36,064 nt of DNA from JBCBJX01 sp038522735 (GCA_038522735.1 JBCBJX010000022.1:1-36064); one strand, 5' to 3'; positions 16,041 through 25,163 are shown, numbered from the stretch's first letter. Made by a program: numbers and translations. Notes: generated by a model not told the origin, from the letters alone.

Positions 16041-17248
16041 TGAGCGAGGCTCCGGCGCGTCCGAACGCGTTCCCGAAGGCGGAACCCGACAGCCTCGCGG
16101 CCGCCGTCATGCTCGCCTTTCTCGCGACGGCGGGGCTTTTCTATGTGAACATCATGGCCGCCATCGTGGACGGCCTCGTCTCCGGCATGGGCGTCTCGGA
16201 ACAGGCGGCCGGCGACATCGGCGCGGCCAACATTTACGGCGCCGCCCTCGGCGCGCTTCTCGCCGTGCCGGTCGTCAAGCGCGCGCCGTGGCGCCCTGTG
16301 TCGATCGTCGCGCTCATCGCTCTAATCGCGATCGACCTCCTTTCGATTCCGGTTTCGTCCGCCGCCGTTCTTTTGCCGCTTCGGCTCGGGCACGGGCTCG
16401 TCGGCGGCTTTCTCGTCGGCGTCGCTTTCGCCGTCATCGCCCGCACCAAAGCGCCGGACCGGACGTTCGGCATGCTGTTGTTCGTACAGTTCGGGCTCGG
16501 CGGGCTCGGCGTCATGTTTTTGCCGCAGCTCGTGCCTCTCTACGGAACGAAGGCGCTCTTTCTCGCCCTCGCCGCCTTCAGCCTCGCGACGCTGGCGATG
16601 GTTCCCTTCCTTGACCGCTACCCGTCCGATCGGGTCTCGCGCAACCGTCCTTCGCCGGAAGGCGGCCTTCAATGGACGCCGCTGATCCAGACGTACGCCG
16701 CCATTTTTCTGTTTCAGGCCGCGAACATGGCGCTCCTCGCCTATATCATCCGCCTGGGGCTCGGTTACGGGCTGGAGCGCGGATACGTCAGCACGGCGCT
16801 TGGCCTCGCAACCTGGGTCGCCCTCGCAGGGCCGCTCGTTGTGATGGTGGTCGGGACCCGCTTCGGACGGTTTCTTCCGCTCGCGGCGGGCATGGCGCTA
16901 ACCCTCGGCGGCACTTCCCTGTTTCACTTCAGCGCAGAGCCCTTGTTCTATCTCATCGCCAACTGCGGGACGGGGATCACCTGGGGCATGGTCATCGCCT
17001 ATCTCCTCGGCATGACGGCCGAGTTCGACGCGGCGGGCCGCACGTCCGCGTTCGGCGGTTTCATCTCGAAGATCGGGCTCGCGAGCGGCCCGTTCTTCGC
17101 CGGCCGCCTGATCGGCGCCGGCATGGACTACCCCATGCTCATCAACATCGCCCTCGCGGGCCTCGCCGCCAGCGCGCTGGCGATGGCGCTGCCCGCGCTC
17201 CATCTCGATCGGCCGGCGGAAAGCGTCGCGCCTGCTGAGATCCCCTGA
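16040..17248 (+). CDS. MFS-type inner-membrane transporter
   Basis: A 402-residue membrane protein with about 12 hydrophobic helices and the spacing of the major facilitator superfamily. Helix 1 is MLAFLATAGLFYVNIMAAIVDGL; a long charged loop near residues 190-215 (DRYPSDRVSRNRPSPEGG) divides the two halves. The start ATG at 16040 shares one base with the previous stop (TGATG), and GGGAG precedes it; the frame open from 15851 is a shadow. It is the last gene of the run, presumably moving the product of the receptor and hydrolase across the inner membrane. The classical motif A between helices 2 and 3 is poorly conserved, so the subfamily and substrate remain open. Confidence 0.87.
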   Translation: MSEAPARPNAFPKAEPDSLAAAVMLAFLATAGLFYVNIMAAIVDGLVSGMGVSEQAAGDIGAANIYGAALGALLAVPVVKRAPWRPVSIVALIALIAIDLLSIPVSSAAVLLPLRLGHGLVGGFLVGVAFAVIARTKAPDRTFGMLLFVQFGLGGLGVMFLPQLVPLYGTKALFLALAAFSLATLAMVPFLDRYPSDRVSRNRPSPEGGLQWTPLIQTYAAIFLFQAANMALLAYIIRLGLGYGLERGYVSTALGLATWVALAGPLVVMVVGTRFGRFLPLAAGMALTLGGTSLFHFSAEPLFYLIANCGTGITWGMVIAYLLGMTAEFDAAGRTSAFGGFISKIGLASGPFFAGRLIGAGMDYPMLINIALAGLAASALAMALPALHLDRPAESVAPAEIP

Positions 17249-17685
17249 TTGTCGGAGTACCGAACCGGAAGCAAAATCAGATTTGGGGGCGTATTGGGGC
17301 GCCACCTTGAAAAGAAGAGAAATTCCATTTTCAGATCAGAGACTTAAAGAACTTGTTGGACGCGGTCAGCCGCACAAAAAAGCTTGCCGCCCTCGAAGCG
17401 CCGCTACGCCGGCGCCGGGCCGTCGCGAACTCGCTTTTCCATCGGAGATACTTTGAAGGCCAACCACCAAGACGTTAAATCGACGGACGGTTTCCCAAGC
17501 AAAAACAACAGGCTAATGCGTTCAGGGCGGATCTGCGGCGCCGGAAACCTTTCGCTTTTCGAATCGTTCGATATAACAACAATCGAGCGCGAGACTGCGT
17601 CCGCGCCGTTTGCAACGCTTTCAACCGAGCGTCCCGATCGGGTTCGAGCCATCGCCCGATATCGAAACACTTGAGGGGTACCAAC
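17249..17685. promoter_or_regulatory. Intergenic region before the second TonB receptor
   Basis: About 437 bases without a credible gene. It is richer in A/T than its surroundings and probably holds the promoter of the second receptor operon. Small palindromes that might be operators are TCGAA-TCG-TTCGA (17559-17571) and CCCGATCGGG (17632-17641). I could not identify a convincing -35/-10 pair. The forward frame at 17384-17674 has no ribosome site or recognisable content. Confidence 0.45.
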
Positions 17686-20154
17686 GTGAACAACTTGATG
17701 ACCGGCGCATCGTCGATCGCCGTGCTCGCTATGCTTTCCGCGCCAGCGATCGCGCAGGATCAGGAGACCGCGCCGCAGCGGCGGACCGTCGACCGGATCG
17801 TCGTCACAGCAACCAAGACCGAGACGACCGCGCAGGACGCAGCTCTCGCCCTGCAGGCCGTCGATGAGGAAACGCTCGACGATCTCAATATCGGAAATTT
17901 CGACGACTATGTCCGTCAACTGCCGAACGTCACCTTCGGCGGACGCGGTCCTGGCCAGTCCACCGTCTACATCCGCGGCATGGCCGTGCAGCCAATCACG
18001 GTCCTTCTTTCCGGCGCGCAAGGAACGACGCCGAACGTCGCTCTTTACCTTGACGAACAGCCGGTGACGGCGCCGGGCCGCAATCTCGACGTCTATGCGA
18101 CGGACCTTGAGCGCATCGAGGTGCTGCCGGGGCCGCAGGGCACACTCTTCGGTGCAAGCTCGCAGGCCGGCACGATCCGCCTCATCACCAACAAGCCGGT
18201 ACTGAACGAGTTCCAGGCCGGCTTCGACGCCTCCATCGCGATGACCCGCGACGGGGATCCGTCCCGCGGGGTTGAGGCGTACGTCAATATTCCGCTCATC
18301 GACGACAAGCTCGCCGTGCGGGCCGCGTTCTACAACATCAACGAGGGCGGCTTCATCGACAACGTGCCGGGCACGTTCACCACAGACCCGTCGATCAACC
18401 CGGAGAGCCTGGCGACGCCTGACGCCGTCAGCTACGAAGAGGCAAACAACGCCCTTCTCGCGGAAGAAAACTTCAATGACAGCGGCTATGAAGGCTTCCG
18501 CATAAGCGCCCGCTATCAGATCACCGACGACTGGCGCTTCGATGTTCAGCACACCTCTCAGAAGCTGGAGGCCGACGGCGTCTTCGACTACGACCCGACG
18601 GTCGGCGATCTCGACGTGACGCGCTTTTTCGAGGACGAGCTGGAGGATGAGTTCGACCAGACGGCGTGGACGCTCGAAGGCCGCCTCGCCATGCTCGACC
18701 TCATTTACACCGGCGCCTATCTGGACCGCCAGATCGACCAGTCGGTCGATTACACGGGATATAACAACTCGGGCGCGTTCACGTCCTATTATACGTGTAC
18801 GTATACGGGAACCGGCGATCCCGCCGCGGACCTCGTCCAGGCGGAGTTCATCACGCCGGGCGGCCGTGAATGTCTCGACCCGACCAAGGGCGCGGTGATC
18901 GACCAGAAGCAGACCCGCTTTACGCAGGAATTCCGCTTCTCGACGCCGCAGGATTACCGGCTGCGCCTCATCGCGGGCGTGTTCTACGACGATTTCGAGA
19001 TCGAGACGCAGGACGACTATTTCTATCTTGCTTTGGACGAACTTGGTTTTGCGCCAAACGCACCGATCTCCGATGCGGTCCAGATTAATCCGGCGACACG
19101 ACCGGACGAGGTGGCGTTCTTCAACGATATTCGGCGAACGGAAGAACAGATTGCGTTCTTCGGCGAGCTGTCCTTCGATCTCGTCCCGGACGTTCTCACG
19201 GTCACCGGCGGTGTGCGGTACTATGAGATTGAGTCCGATTTCGAGGGCTCGTCGAACTTCGCGAACGGTATCTTTACAACGCCGCTCGTTGCGCAGGACG
19301 ACCAGGATTCCGGTCGCGACTACGACGTCTCAGGCGACCACTCCCCGGAGCCGATCACAAACGAAGACACCATCCTGAAGGCGAACGTCAGCTGGACGCC
19401 GACGGACGATCTTCTGTTCTTCTTCACGTACTCGGAAGGGTTCCGGCCGGGCGGCTGGAACCGGGGCGGCGGCATTCCGTCCGCAAACCCCGCCTTCCCG
19501 ACAGTCTCGACGTTCTATGAGACAGACGACGTGACGAACTACGAAGTCGGCTGGAAGACGCAGCTGTTCGCCAATACGGTCCAGTTCAACGGCGCGGTAT
19601 ACTGGGTCGAGTGGACCGACATGCAGGTTTCCCGCTTCGACCCGCAGAACGTCTCGATCCTGACATTTATCGAGAACTCCGCCGACTCCGAAATATTCGG
19701 CGTCGAAGGCGACGTTCAGTGGGCGGCGACAGACGCTCTGACCCTGTTCGGCGCATTTTCCTATAACGACACGGAAGTGACCGACGTCAGCGCGCAGGTG
19801 ATCGACCTCGCCCCGGTCGGATCACAACTGCCGCTCGTTCCGGAGTTCCAGTTCACGACCCGGGCCCGGTACGAGCAGCCGGTCGGCCAATATCTCGTCT
19901 ACGGACAGGCGGCCGTTCAGTATGCGGGCGAAAGCTTCTCCTCTCTGATCGCCGAAATCCGGGAAGAGCAGTCGTCCTACACAACCGCGGACCTCGCGGC
20001 GGGCGTCTCGGAAGAGCGGTGGCGCGCCGAGATTTTCGTGGAGAACGTCACCGATGAACGCGCCGAGCTCTTCATCAACGAGCAGGACGACATTCGACGG
20101 ATCACGACCAACCGGCCGCGGACGATCGGGCTCCGCCTCGCCTACGACTATTAA
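17686..20154 (+). CDS. TonB-dependent outer-membrane receptor (second)
   Basis: An 822-residue receptor. I start at the GTG at 17686 because AGGGG precedes it by about 7 bases; a TTG at 17671 is the longer alternative. The signal peptide ends in SAPAIAQ. A possible TonB box (RIVVTATKTETT) is followed by the plug with YVRQLPNVTFGGRGPG, STVYIRGMA and LERIEVLPGPQGTLFGASSQAGTIRLITNKP. The barrel ends RPRTIGLRLAYDY with a terminal aromatic residue. It resembles the first receptor in architecture but the two have diverged widely. It heads a run with a TPR-sulfotransferase and a BCCT carrier, separated from them by a strong hairpin. The substrate is unknown. Confidence 0.95.
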   Translation: MNNLMTGASSIAVLAMLSAPAIAQDQETAPQRRTVDRIVVTATKTETTAQDAALALQAVDEETLDDLNIGNFDDYVRQLPNVTFGGRGPGQSTVYIRGMAVQPITVLLSGAQGTTPNVALYLDEQPVTAPGRNLDVYATDLERIEVLPGPQGTLFGASSQAGTIRLITNKPVLNEFQAGFDASIAMTRDGDPSRGVEAYVNIPLIDDKLAVRAAFYNINEGGFIDNVPGTFTTDPSINPESLATPDAVSYEEANNALLAEENFNDSGYEGFRISARYQITDDWRFDVQHTSQKLEADGVFDYDPTVGDLDVTRFFEDELEDEFDQTAWTLEGRLAMLDLIYTGAYLDRQIDQSVDYTGYNNSGAFTSYYTCTYTGTGDPAADLVQAEFITPGGRECLDPTKGAVIDQKQTRFTQEFRFSTPQDYRLRLIAGVFYDDFEIETQDDYFYLALDELGFAPNAPISDAVQINPATRPDEVAFFNDIRRTEEQIAFFGELSFDLVPDVLTVTGGVRYYEIESDFEGSSNFANGIFTTPLVAQDDQDSGRDYDVSGDHSPEPITNEDTILKANVSWTPTDDLLFFFTYSEGFRPGGWNRGGGIPSANPAFPTVSTFYETDDVTNYEVGWKTQLFANTVQFNGAVYWVEWTDMQVSRFDPQNVSILTFIENSADSEIFGVEGDVQWAATDALTLFGAFSYNDTEVTDVSAQVIDLAPVGSQLPLVPEFQFTTRARYEQPVGQYLVYGQAAVQYAGESFSSLIAEIREEQSSYTTADLAAGVSEERWRAEIFVENVTDERAELFINEQDDIRRITTNRPRTIGLRLAYDY

Positions 20155-20181
20155 GAACTGAGAGCTGTGCGCTATGTGGTG

Positions 20182-20210
20182 TTCGGGCGGCCTCTCGCAG
20201 GCCGCCCGAA
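20182..20210 (+). terminator. Strong hairpin after the second TonB receptor
   Basis: TTCGGGCGGCCT and AGGCCGCCCGAA form a perfect 12-bp stem around CTCGC, 28 bases past the receptor stop. ATCATTTCT follows, a weak T-tract. It fits a partial terminator, which would give high receptor and low sulfotransferase/carrier expression, or an mRNA 3'-end protector. Its position also argues that the next gene starts after it, not at the GTG at 20167. Confidence 0.65.
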
Positions 20211-20235
20211 ATCATTTCTGGAAGGAGCTTTGATC

Positions 20236-22236
20236 TTGGCCGAAGCGGCCGAAAAAACGGAAACGGACGGTCTCGAGACGGCCCGCACAGCTGCAGCGTC
20301 GCGTCTGAAGGCGGGCGATTTCGTCGGCGCGGAAACCGCCGCCGCGGAGGCTCTTGCAATAGACGCCCGCGATCCGGAGGCGCTCTACCTTCTGGCCGTC
20401 GCTCGCCGCTATCTCGGCCGGCTGGACGATGCGCTGGGTGCGATTGATCGGCTGATTGAAGCGGAGCCCCGCCATGCGCGGGCGCGACAGGAGCGCGGTC
20501 ATATTCTGCGCGCCTGCGGACGTTCGGCGGAGGCCCGGAACGTCTATTCAAGCGCAACGGCGCTAAACCCGGCGCTTCAGGCGTCCTGGGCGGCGCTCGC
20601 GGAGCTCGCTCCCCCTGGATCGCCTCTCGCGCGGAACGCCGCCGCGCACATAGCGCGCCTTAAGGCGCTGCCGCCTGAAATCGCCGGCGCGGAAAGCCTT
20701 CTCCATGACGGGAAACTCGCGAAGGCCGAAGGCATATGCAGGGCCTTCCTGAAGCGCAATCCGACCCATGTCGAGGCGATGCGGCTGCTCGCGGAACTCG
20801 GCGCGCGGCTGCATATTCTGGACGACGCCGAATTCGTTCTTGAAAGCGCCCTCGCCTTCGAGCCCGAAAACACCGCTGCGCGACTGGACTACGTCCGCGT
20901 GCTGCACCGCCGCCAACGCCACGACAAGGCGCTTTCAGAAGCTGAGAAACTCCTTTCAGTTGATCGGACGAACCCGGTTTATCTCTCAGCAGTCGCAAGC
21001 GAGCGCATGGCGATCGGCGACTATGACGAAGCGATCGGTCTCTACGACCGCCTGTGCGCTGAGTTTCCGAGCCTTGCGGAAAATCGACTTGCTCGCGGAC
21101 ACGCCCTTAAGACGGTCGGCCGGACAGCCGAGGCGGTTGACGCCTACCGGGCGGCCTACGCCATCCGCCCGGACTTCGGCGACGCGTATTGGAGCCTCGC
21201 CAACCTGAAGACCTATCGGTTTACGGACGATGAGATTGGGGCGATGCGGGCGGCCGAGAGCGCGGCGGCGACCGCCGACTTCGACCGCCACCATCTCGCC
21301 TACGCCCTCGGCAAAGCCTTCGAGGACCGGGGCGACACCGACGCCGCCTTCGACGCCTACGCCCGCGGAGCGTCCCTGAAGCGTTCCGAACTGCGCTACG
21401 ACGCAGACCGGATGCAGGCGGAGTTCGACGCCCAGAAGACGTTCTTCACGCCGGAGCGTGTAGACGCGCTGTCGGACGCGGGCGCCGGCTCGACTGCGCC
21501 GATCTTCATTGTCGGACTGCCGCGCGCGGGATCGACTCTGATTGAGCAGATCCTCGCGTCGCACTCGGAAGTCGAGGGCACTCTCGAACTCCCCCACATC
21601 CTCGCCCTCGCCCATCGCCTCAACGGCCGCCGCCGGCTGGGAGACGACCCGCGCTATCCCGGCGTGCTGGAGGGGACGGACGCGGCGAAGCGCGCCGAGT
21701 ACGGCGAGCGCTATCTGGCGGATACAGCGATTTACCGGACCGGCGCACCGCGGTTTACGGACAAGATGCCGAACAATTTCCGCCATATCGGCCTTATCCG
21801 GACGATCCTGCCGAACGCCAGGATCATCGACGCCCGCCGCGACGCCATGGCCTGCTGCTTCTCCGGCTTCAAACAGCTTTTCGCCGAGGGCCAGGAGTTC
21901 AGCTACAGCCTTGAGGACATCGGCCGCTACTATCGCGGTTATGTCGACCTGATGAACCACTGGGATGCAGTCTATCCGGGTACGATCCTTCGCGTTCAGC
22001 ATAAGGACGTGGTGGATAATCTCGAAACATCCGTCCGGCGCATTCTTGATTTCTGCGGACTCGACTTCGAGCCCGCATGCCTTGAATTCCACAAGACCGA
22101 GCGTTCCGTCCGCACCGCGAGTTCCGAGCAGGTGCGCCAGCCGATCTATCGCTCGGGCCTCGATCAGTGGCGGCGCTTCGAAGCGCATCTTGGACCTCTA
22201 AAAACCGCACTCGGACCGGAGCTTTGCGCATCATGA
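20236..22236 (+). CDS. TPR-sulfotransferase fusion (second)
   Basis: A protein of about 666 residues. I start at the TTG at 20236, 8 bases after GAAGGAG, because the longer frame from GTG 20167 would run through the preceding hairpin. About 380 residues of tetratricopeptide repeats (for example GDFVGAETAAAEALAIDARD, GDYDEAIGLYDRLCAEFP, GRTAEAVDAYRAAYAIRPDFG) precede a Sulfotransfer_3-type domain. That domain has IFIVGLPRAGSTLIEQIL as the PAPS loop (about 423-440) and DARRDAMACCFSGFKQLF as the 3'-phosphate site. The junction YALGKAFEDRGDTDAAFDAY closely matches YALGKELEDLGDHAEAFECY of the first sulfotransferase, so the two are paralogues, this one with more repeats. It is presumably cytoplasmic and overlaps the BCCT gene by ATGA. 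Confidence 0.88.
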   Translation: MAEAAEKTETDGLETARTAAASRLKAGDFVGAETAAAEALAIDARDPEALYLLAVARRYLGRLDDALGAIDRLIEAEPRHARARQERGHILRACGRSAEARNVYSSATALNPALQASWAALAELAPPGSPLARNAAAHIARLKALPPEIAGAESLLHDGKLAKAEGICRAFLKRNPTHVEAMRLLAELGARLHILDDAEFVLESALAFEPENTAARLDYVRVLHRRQRHDKALSEAEKLLSVDRTNPVYLSAVASERMAIGDYDEAIGLYDRLCAEFPSLAENRLARGHALKTVGRTAEAVDAYRAAYAIRPDFGDAYWSLANLKTYRFTDDEIGAMRAAESAAATADFDRHHLAYALGKAFEDRGDTDAAFDAYARGASLKRSELRYDADRMQAEFDAQKTFFTPERVDALSDAGAGSTAPIFIVGLPRAGSTLIEQILASHSEVEGTLELPHILALAHRLNGRRRLGDDPRYPGVLEGTDAAKRAEYGERYLADTAIYRTGAPRFTDKMPNNFRHIGLIRTILPNARIIDARRDAMACCFSGFKQLFAEGQEFSYSLEDIGRYYRGYVDLMNHWDAVYPGTILRVQHKDVVDNLETSVRRILDFCGLDFEPACLEFHKTERSVRTASSEQVRQPIYRSGLDQWRRFEAHLGPLKTALGPELCAS

Positions 22237-23834
22237 GCGACAGTTCATCGACCACCATTCTGCCAGACCTCGACGAGACGCCGAACGGCGATTACGACAC
22301 GCCTTATGAGGCGGGTCAGGACAATATCCGGTTCTGGGGTCTCGACATCCACAACCCGGTGTTCTTCGTCAGCGCGGCGTTCATCCTCGCCTTTATCGGC
22401 TTCTCCCTCGGCTTTCCTGATCGCGCGAACCCGATTCTCATCGGTGCAAAGGACTGGACGATCGACCGGTTCGACTGGCTGTTCTCGATCTCGGTGAACA
22501 TCGCTCTTGTTTTCCTGATCGGAGTATTTCTCTCGCCGGCGGGCAGGATCCGGCTCGGCGGCGCGGAAGCCAAACCGGAGTTCGGACTGCTCTCCTGGCT
22601 CGCCATGCTGTTCTCGGCCGGCGTCGGGATCGGCATGGTCTTTTACGGCGCGGCCGAACCGCTAGCCTACTTCACCGACTGGTACGGAACACCCCTGAAC
22701 GCAGCGGCGGGGACAGATGAAGCGCGCCGCCTCGCCTTCACCGCGACCATGCTTCACTGGGGTTTGACGCCCTGGGCCGTCTACGCCCTGATCGGACTCT
22801 CCCTTGCTTACTTCACGTTCAACAAGGGACTGCCCCTGACGATCCGGTCGATCTTCTACCCCCTGTTCGGCGAAAAAACCTGGGGTTGGCCGGGTCATGT
22901 GATTGATATTCTCGCCGTGACAGCGACGCTTTTCGGTCTCGCCACATCGCTCGGACTGGGCGCTGCGCAAGCGACCGCAGGGATTGAGTTTCTGTTCGGT
23001 ATCGGCGGCGGCCTCACGAGCCAGGTCGTTCTGATCGGCGCGGTGACGTCGCTTGCGATATTCTCCGTGGTCCGCGGTTTGGACGGCGGCGTGCGTGTTC
23101 TCAGCAACATCAATATCTGCGTCGCGGTGGCTTTGTTGATCTTCGTCTTTCTCGCTGGCCCGACTGCAGACATCGCGAAGCGGTCGGCGCTCAATATCGG
23201 ACAGTACTTTGTTGATTTCGGTCGCCTCAGTGTCTGGTTCGGGCGCGAGGACGAAGACTGGTTCCATGGCTGGACCATTTTCTACTGGGCCTGGTGGATC
23301 TCCTGGTCGCCCTTCGTCGGGATGTTCATCGCGCGCGTCTCCAGAGGACGGACGATCCGTCAGTTTCTCGCGGCCGTGCTCATCGTTCCACTACTCGCCG
23401 CAACGATCTGGTTCACCGCCTTCGGCGAAACAGCGATCTCCCAGTCCGAGGCGGGCGTCGGCGTACTCGCGGACGGCGTGCGGGAGGTTCCGCTAGTCAT
23501 GTTCGAAATGCTGGCGAACCTTCCTTTCCCGCTCATTTCGTCGCTCGTCGCGATCATGCTGCTGATCGTTTTCTTCGTCACATCGTCAGATTCCGGATCG
23601 CTCGTGATCGACAGCATCACCGCCGGCGGCAAGCTGCACGCGCCCGTCACACAGCGAGTGTTCTGGGCGACGACGGAGGGCCTTGTCGCCGCCACCCTGC
23701 TCATCGCCGGCGGCGCGCAGGCGCTCGGCGCCCTTCAGGCCGGCGTCATCGCTACGGGTCTTCCGTTTACGCTCGTGCTCCTCGCCTGCTGCGTAAGCCT
23801 CACGCGGGGGCTGATAAGCGAGCTCTCCGGCTAG
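22233..23834 (+). CDS. BCCT-family betaine/carnitine/choline-type transporter
   Basis: A 533-residue inner-membrane carrier of the betaine-choline-carnitine transporter family, about 12 helices. Family signatures are visible: GIGMVFYGAAEPLAYF in the glycine-rich helix, the Trp-rich signature WAWWISWSPFVGMFIARVSRGRTIRQF (about residues 348-374), and FFVTSSDSGSLVIDSITAGG. Members import quaternary-ammonium or related zwitterionic compounds with Na+ or H+. The ATG overlaps the sulfotransferase stop (ATGA), with GGAG 11 bases upstream, so the two are translationally linked. Coupling to a TonB receptor suggests a nutrient role rather than only osmoprotection. It is convergent with the deacylase gene, 9 bases away. 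Confidence 0.94.
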   Translation: MSDSSSTTILPDLDETPNGDYDTPYEAGQDNIRFWGLDIHNPVFFVSAAFILAFIGFSLGFPDRANPILIGAKDWTIDRFDWLFSISVNIALVFLIGVFLSPAGRIRLGGAEAKPEFGLLSWLAMLFSAGVGIGMVFYGAAEPLAYFTDWYGTPLNAAAGTDEARRLAFTATMLHWGLTPWAVYALIGLSLAYFTFNKGLPLTIRSIFYPLFGEKTWGWPGHVIDILAVTATLFGLATSLGLGAAQATAGIEFLFGIGGGLTSQVVLIGAVTSLAIFSVVRGLDGGVRVLSNINICVAVALLIFVFLAGPTADIAKRSALNIGQYFVDFGRLSVWFGREDEDWFHGWTIFYWAWWISWSPFVGMFIARVSRGRTIRQFLAAVLIVPLLAATIWFTAFGETAISQSEAGVGVLADGVREVPLVMFEMLANLPFPLISSLVAIMLLIVFFVTSSDSGSLVIDSITAGGKLHAPVTQRVFWATTEGLVAATLLIAGGAQALGALQAGVIATGLPFTLVLLACCVSLTRGLISELSG

Positions 23835-23843
23835 CGGGGCCGA

Positions 23844-24998
23844 TCAGTCCGTCAGCAGATCGCCCGTGCGTTCTGGAAGCAGCTGGGAGCCGGCGATCTT
23901 TCCGATCACTTTGCCCGGCGACGCCCAGCGCTGGTCGTGCCGCGCGAACAGGAGGCCATCCGTACACGCCTCGACCGTCTCGACTTCCCCAAAGGGTGGG
24001 ACGATTTCGGCGACGACGTCGCCCGTCCGGACCCGGTCGCCGAGGCGCGCCCGGTAGACGACGAGCCCCTCGCTTGCAGCCTTCACCTGCTGCACCGCGC
24101 GCAGGGGCGTCGCGTCGCAAAGGAGCCGCGGCAGGGCGCCCGCCTCCCCGTCGATCGATCCGCGCCGCATGAGAAACCGAACGAGAGCGCGCGCCAGCCG
24201 GTCTGCGGTATCGGGATCGACATCATTGTTCGAGCCGAGCTCCAGCGTCGCCGAAAGCGATGCATTGGGGAGGGGGTTCTGCGGAAAGCGTTCCGAGAGC
24301 CGCCGCCAGACGCCGCCAACCGCCTCGTCGAACGGCCCGCCTCCGGACTCGTTCTCGATGAGGACGGCGCGGGCGTCGATCTCGGCCGCGAGATCGCGAG
24401 CGCCCGGCCAACTCACCTCGCTCGTATAAAGATGAACCAGCGCCTCGTTGTCCGCATGGAGATCGAGAACGATGTCGGCGTCGCACGCCTCCGCCATCAG
24501 CGCCGCCTGCAGAACGTCGACAGGCTTTTCGGGAGCGACGGCCTCGAAGAAGCGGCGCATTTCATCACGCGCCGCCTCGGCGTTCGCCTGCGGAGCGTCG
24601 GACAGGCGGGCGGCGAGCGGCTCGGCGATGGCGGCCGCGAGGTCCGGGAAGCCGCGGTTGAAGTTTCGCCCGGTCTCCCGATCGAGCCGCCCCTGCAGAT
24701 AGCCGCCATGCTCCTGAGCGAGGCCGATCGGGTTCGCGACGGGCGCGAGCACGATCTCGCCGCGGATCGCGCCGCGCTCGGCGAGGCGCTCAAGCTCGCC
24801 GCCGAGGTTCCGCAGGACGAGAAGGCCCGGCAGCTCGTCGGCATGGAGCCCTGCCTGCAGATATGCCTTCGGCCGCGCGCCCGCCTCGCCGAAGGAGAGG
24901 AACGTCAAATCCTTCGCGCCGCTCTCCGCGCCCGCCGGCAAGCGCACCGTGCGCGCCCGCGCTTCGTTCGCCCGCACTCTGTCCGTCGCATCCGCCAT
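23844..24998 (-). CDS. AstE/AspA-family (M14-like) zinc deacylase
   Basis: A 384-residue member of the succinylglutamate desuccinylase/aspartoacylase family, zinc enzymes that remove acyl groups from N-acylated amino acids. Zinc ligands are visible in QAGLHADELPG (HxxE, about residues 47-51) and in IVLDLHADNEA (His about 178). RETGRNFNRGFPD is the substrate-carboxylate segment, and ATLELGSNNDVD may hold the catalytic Glu. The C-terminal part (VYRARLGDRVRTGDVVAEIV) is a barrel-sandwich-like module common in this branch. The ATG at 24998 has GAGG nearby; the longer frame to 25091 lacks support. It is divergent from the cyanophycin genes and convergent with BCCT. Candidate roles are deacylating an imported compound or handling cyanophycin-derived aspartyl products. 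Confidence 0.85.
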   Translation of the reverse strand: MADATDRVRANEARARTVRLPAGAESGAKDLTFLSFGEAGARPKAYLQAGLHADELPGLLVLRNLGGELERLAERGAIRGEIVLAPVANPIGLAQEHGGYLQGRLDRETGRNFNRGFPDLAAAIAEPLAARLSDAPQANAEAARDEMRRFFEAVAPEKPVDVLQAALMAEACDADIVLDLHADNEALVHLYTSEVSWPGARDLAAEIDARAVLIENESGGGPFDEAVGGVWRRLSERFPQNPLPNASLSATLELGSNNDVDPDTADRLARALVRFLMRRGSIDGEAGALPRLLCDATPLRAVQQVKAASEGLVVYRARLGDRVRTGDVVAEIVPPFGEVETVEACTDGLLFARHDQRWASPGKVIGKIAGSQLLPERTGDLLTD

Positions 24999-25072
24999 CT
25001 GAAGCCTCGTCGCGCCGCCTGCGTCTTCTTTCGCACTCGCACAAAAAATGGAGCGCGCCAAACCGTCATGGA

Positions 25073-25092
25073 ATTGACGCACGGGGGTCAAT
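25073..25092. promoter_or_regulatory. Inverted repeat in the deacylase/cphA divergent promoter
   Basis: ATTGAC (25073-25078) and GTCAAT (25087-25092) are perfect inverted arms 8 bases apart, giving TGAC-N8-GTCA. The element lies between two divergent genes, 72 bases before the cyanophycin synthetase start and 75 before the deacylase start. The form suits a dimeric regulator, but no cognate regulator is encoded next to it. Confidence 0.4.
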
Positions 25093-25163
25093 CCTGGAGC
25101 CTTGTCGCGTGGAGCGGGGCGTCCTTAGCGCTTGGTTCTGCACGATTTTGCAGCGGGGCCAGC

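Noticed and set aside
17404..18552. 382-codon minus-strand frame
   Set aside because: Antisense to the plug of the second TonB receptor, which has clear conserved motifs.
20167..20235. GTG start at 20167 for the second sulfotransferase
   Set aside because: It would translate through a perfect 12-bp hairpin and has no ribosome site, while GAAGGAG precedes the TTG at 20236.
20986..22188. 400-codon minus-strand frame
   Set aside because: Opposite the sulfotransferase domain with its intact PAPS motifs; composition typical of a shadow frame.
23937..25163. A 1.2-kb N-terminal extension of the cyanophycin synthetase frame
   Set aside because: It lies antisense to the deacylase gene, shows no family motifs and lacks a ribosome site; the CphA N-terminus fits exactly at 25164.
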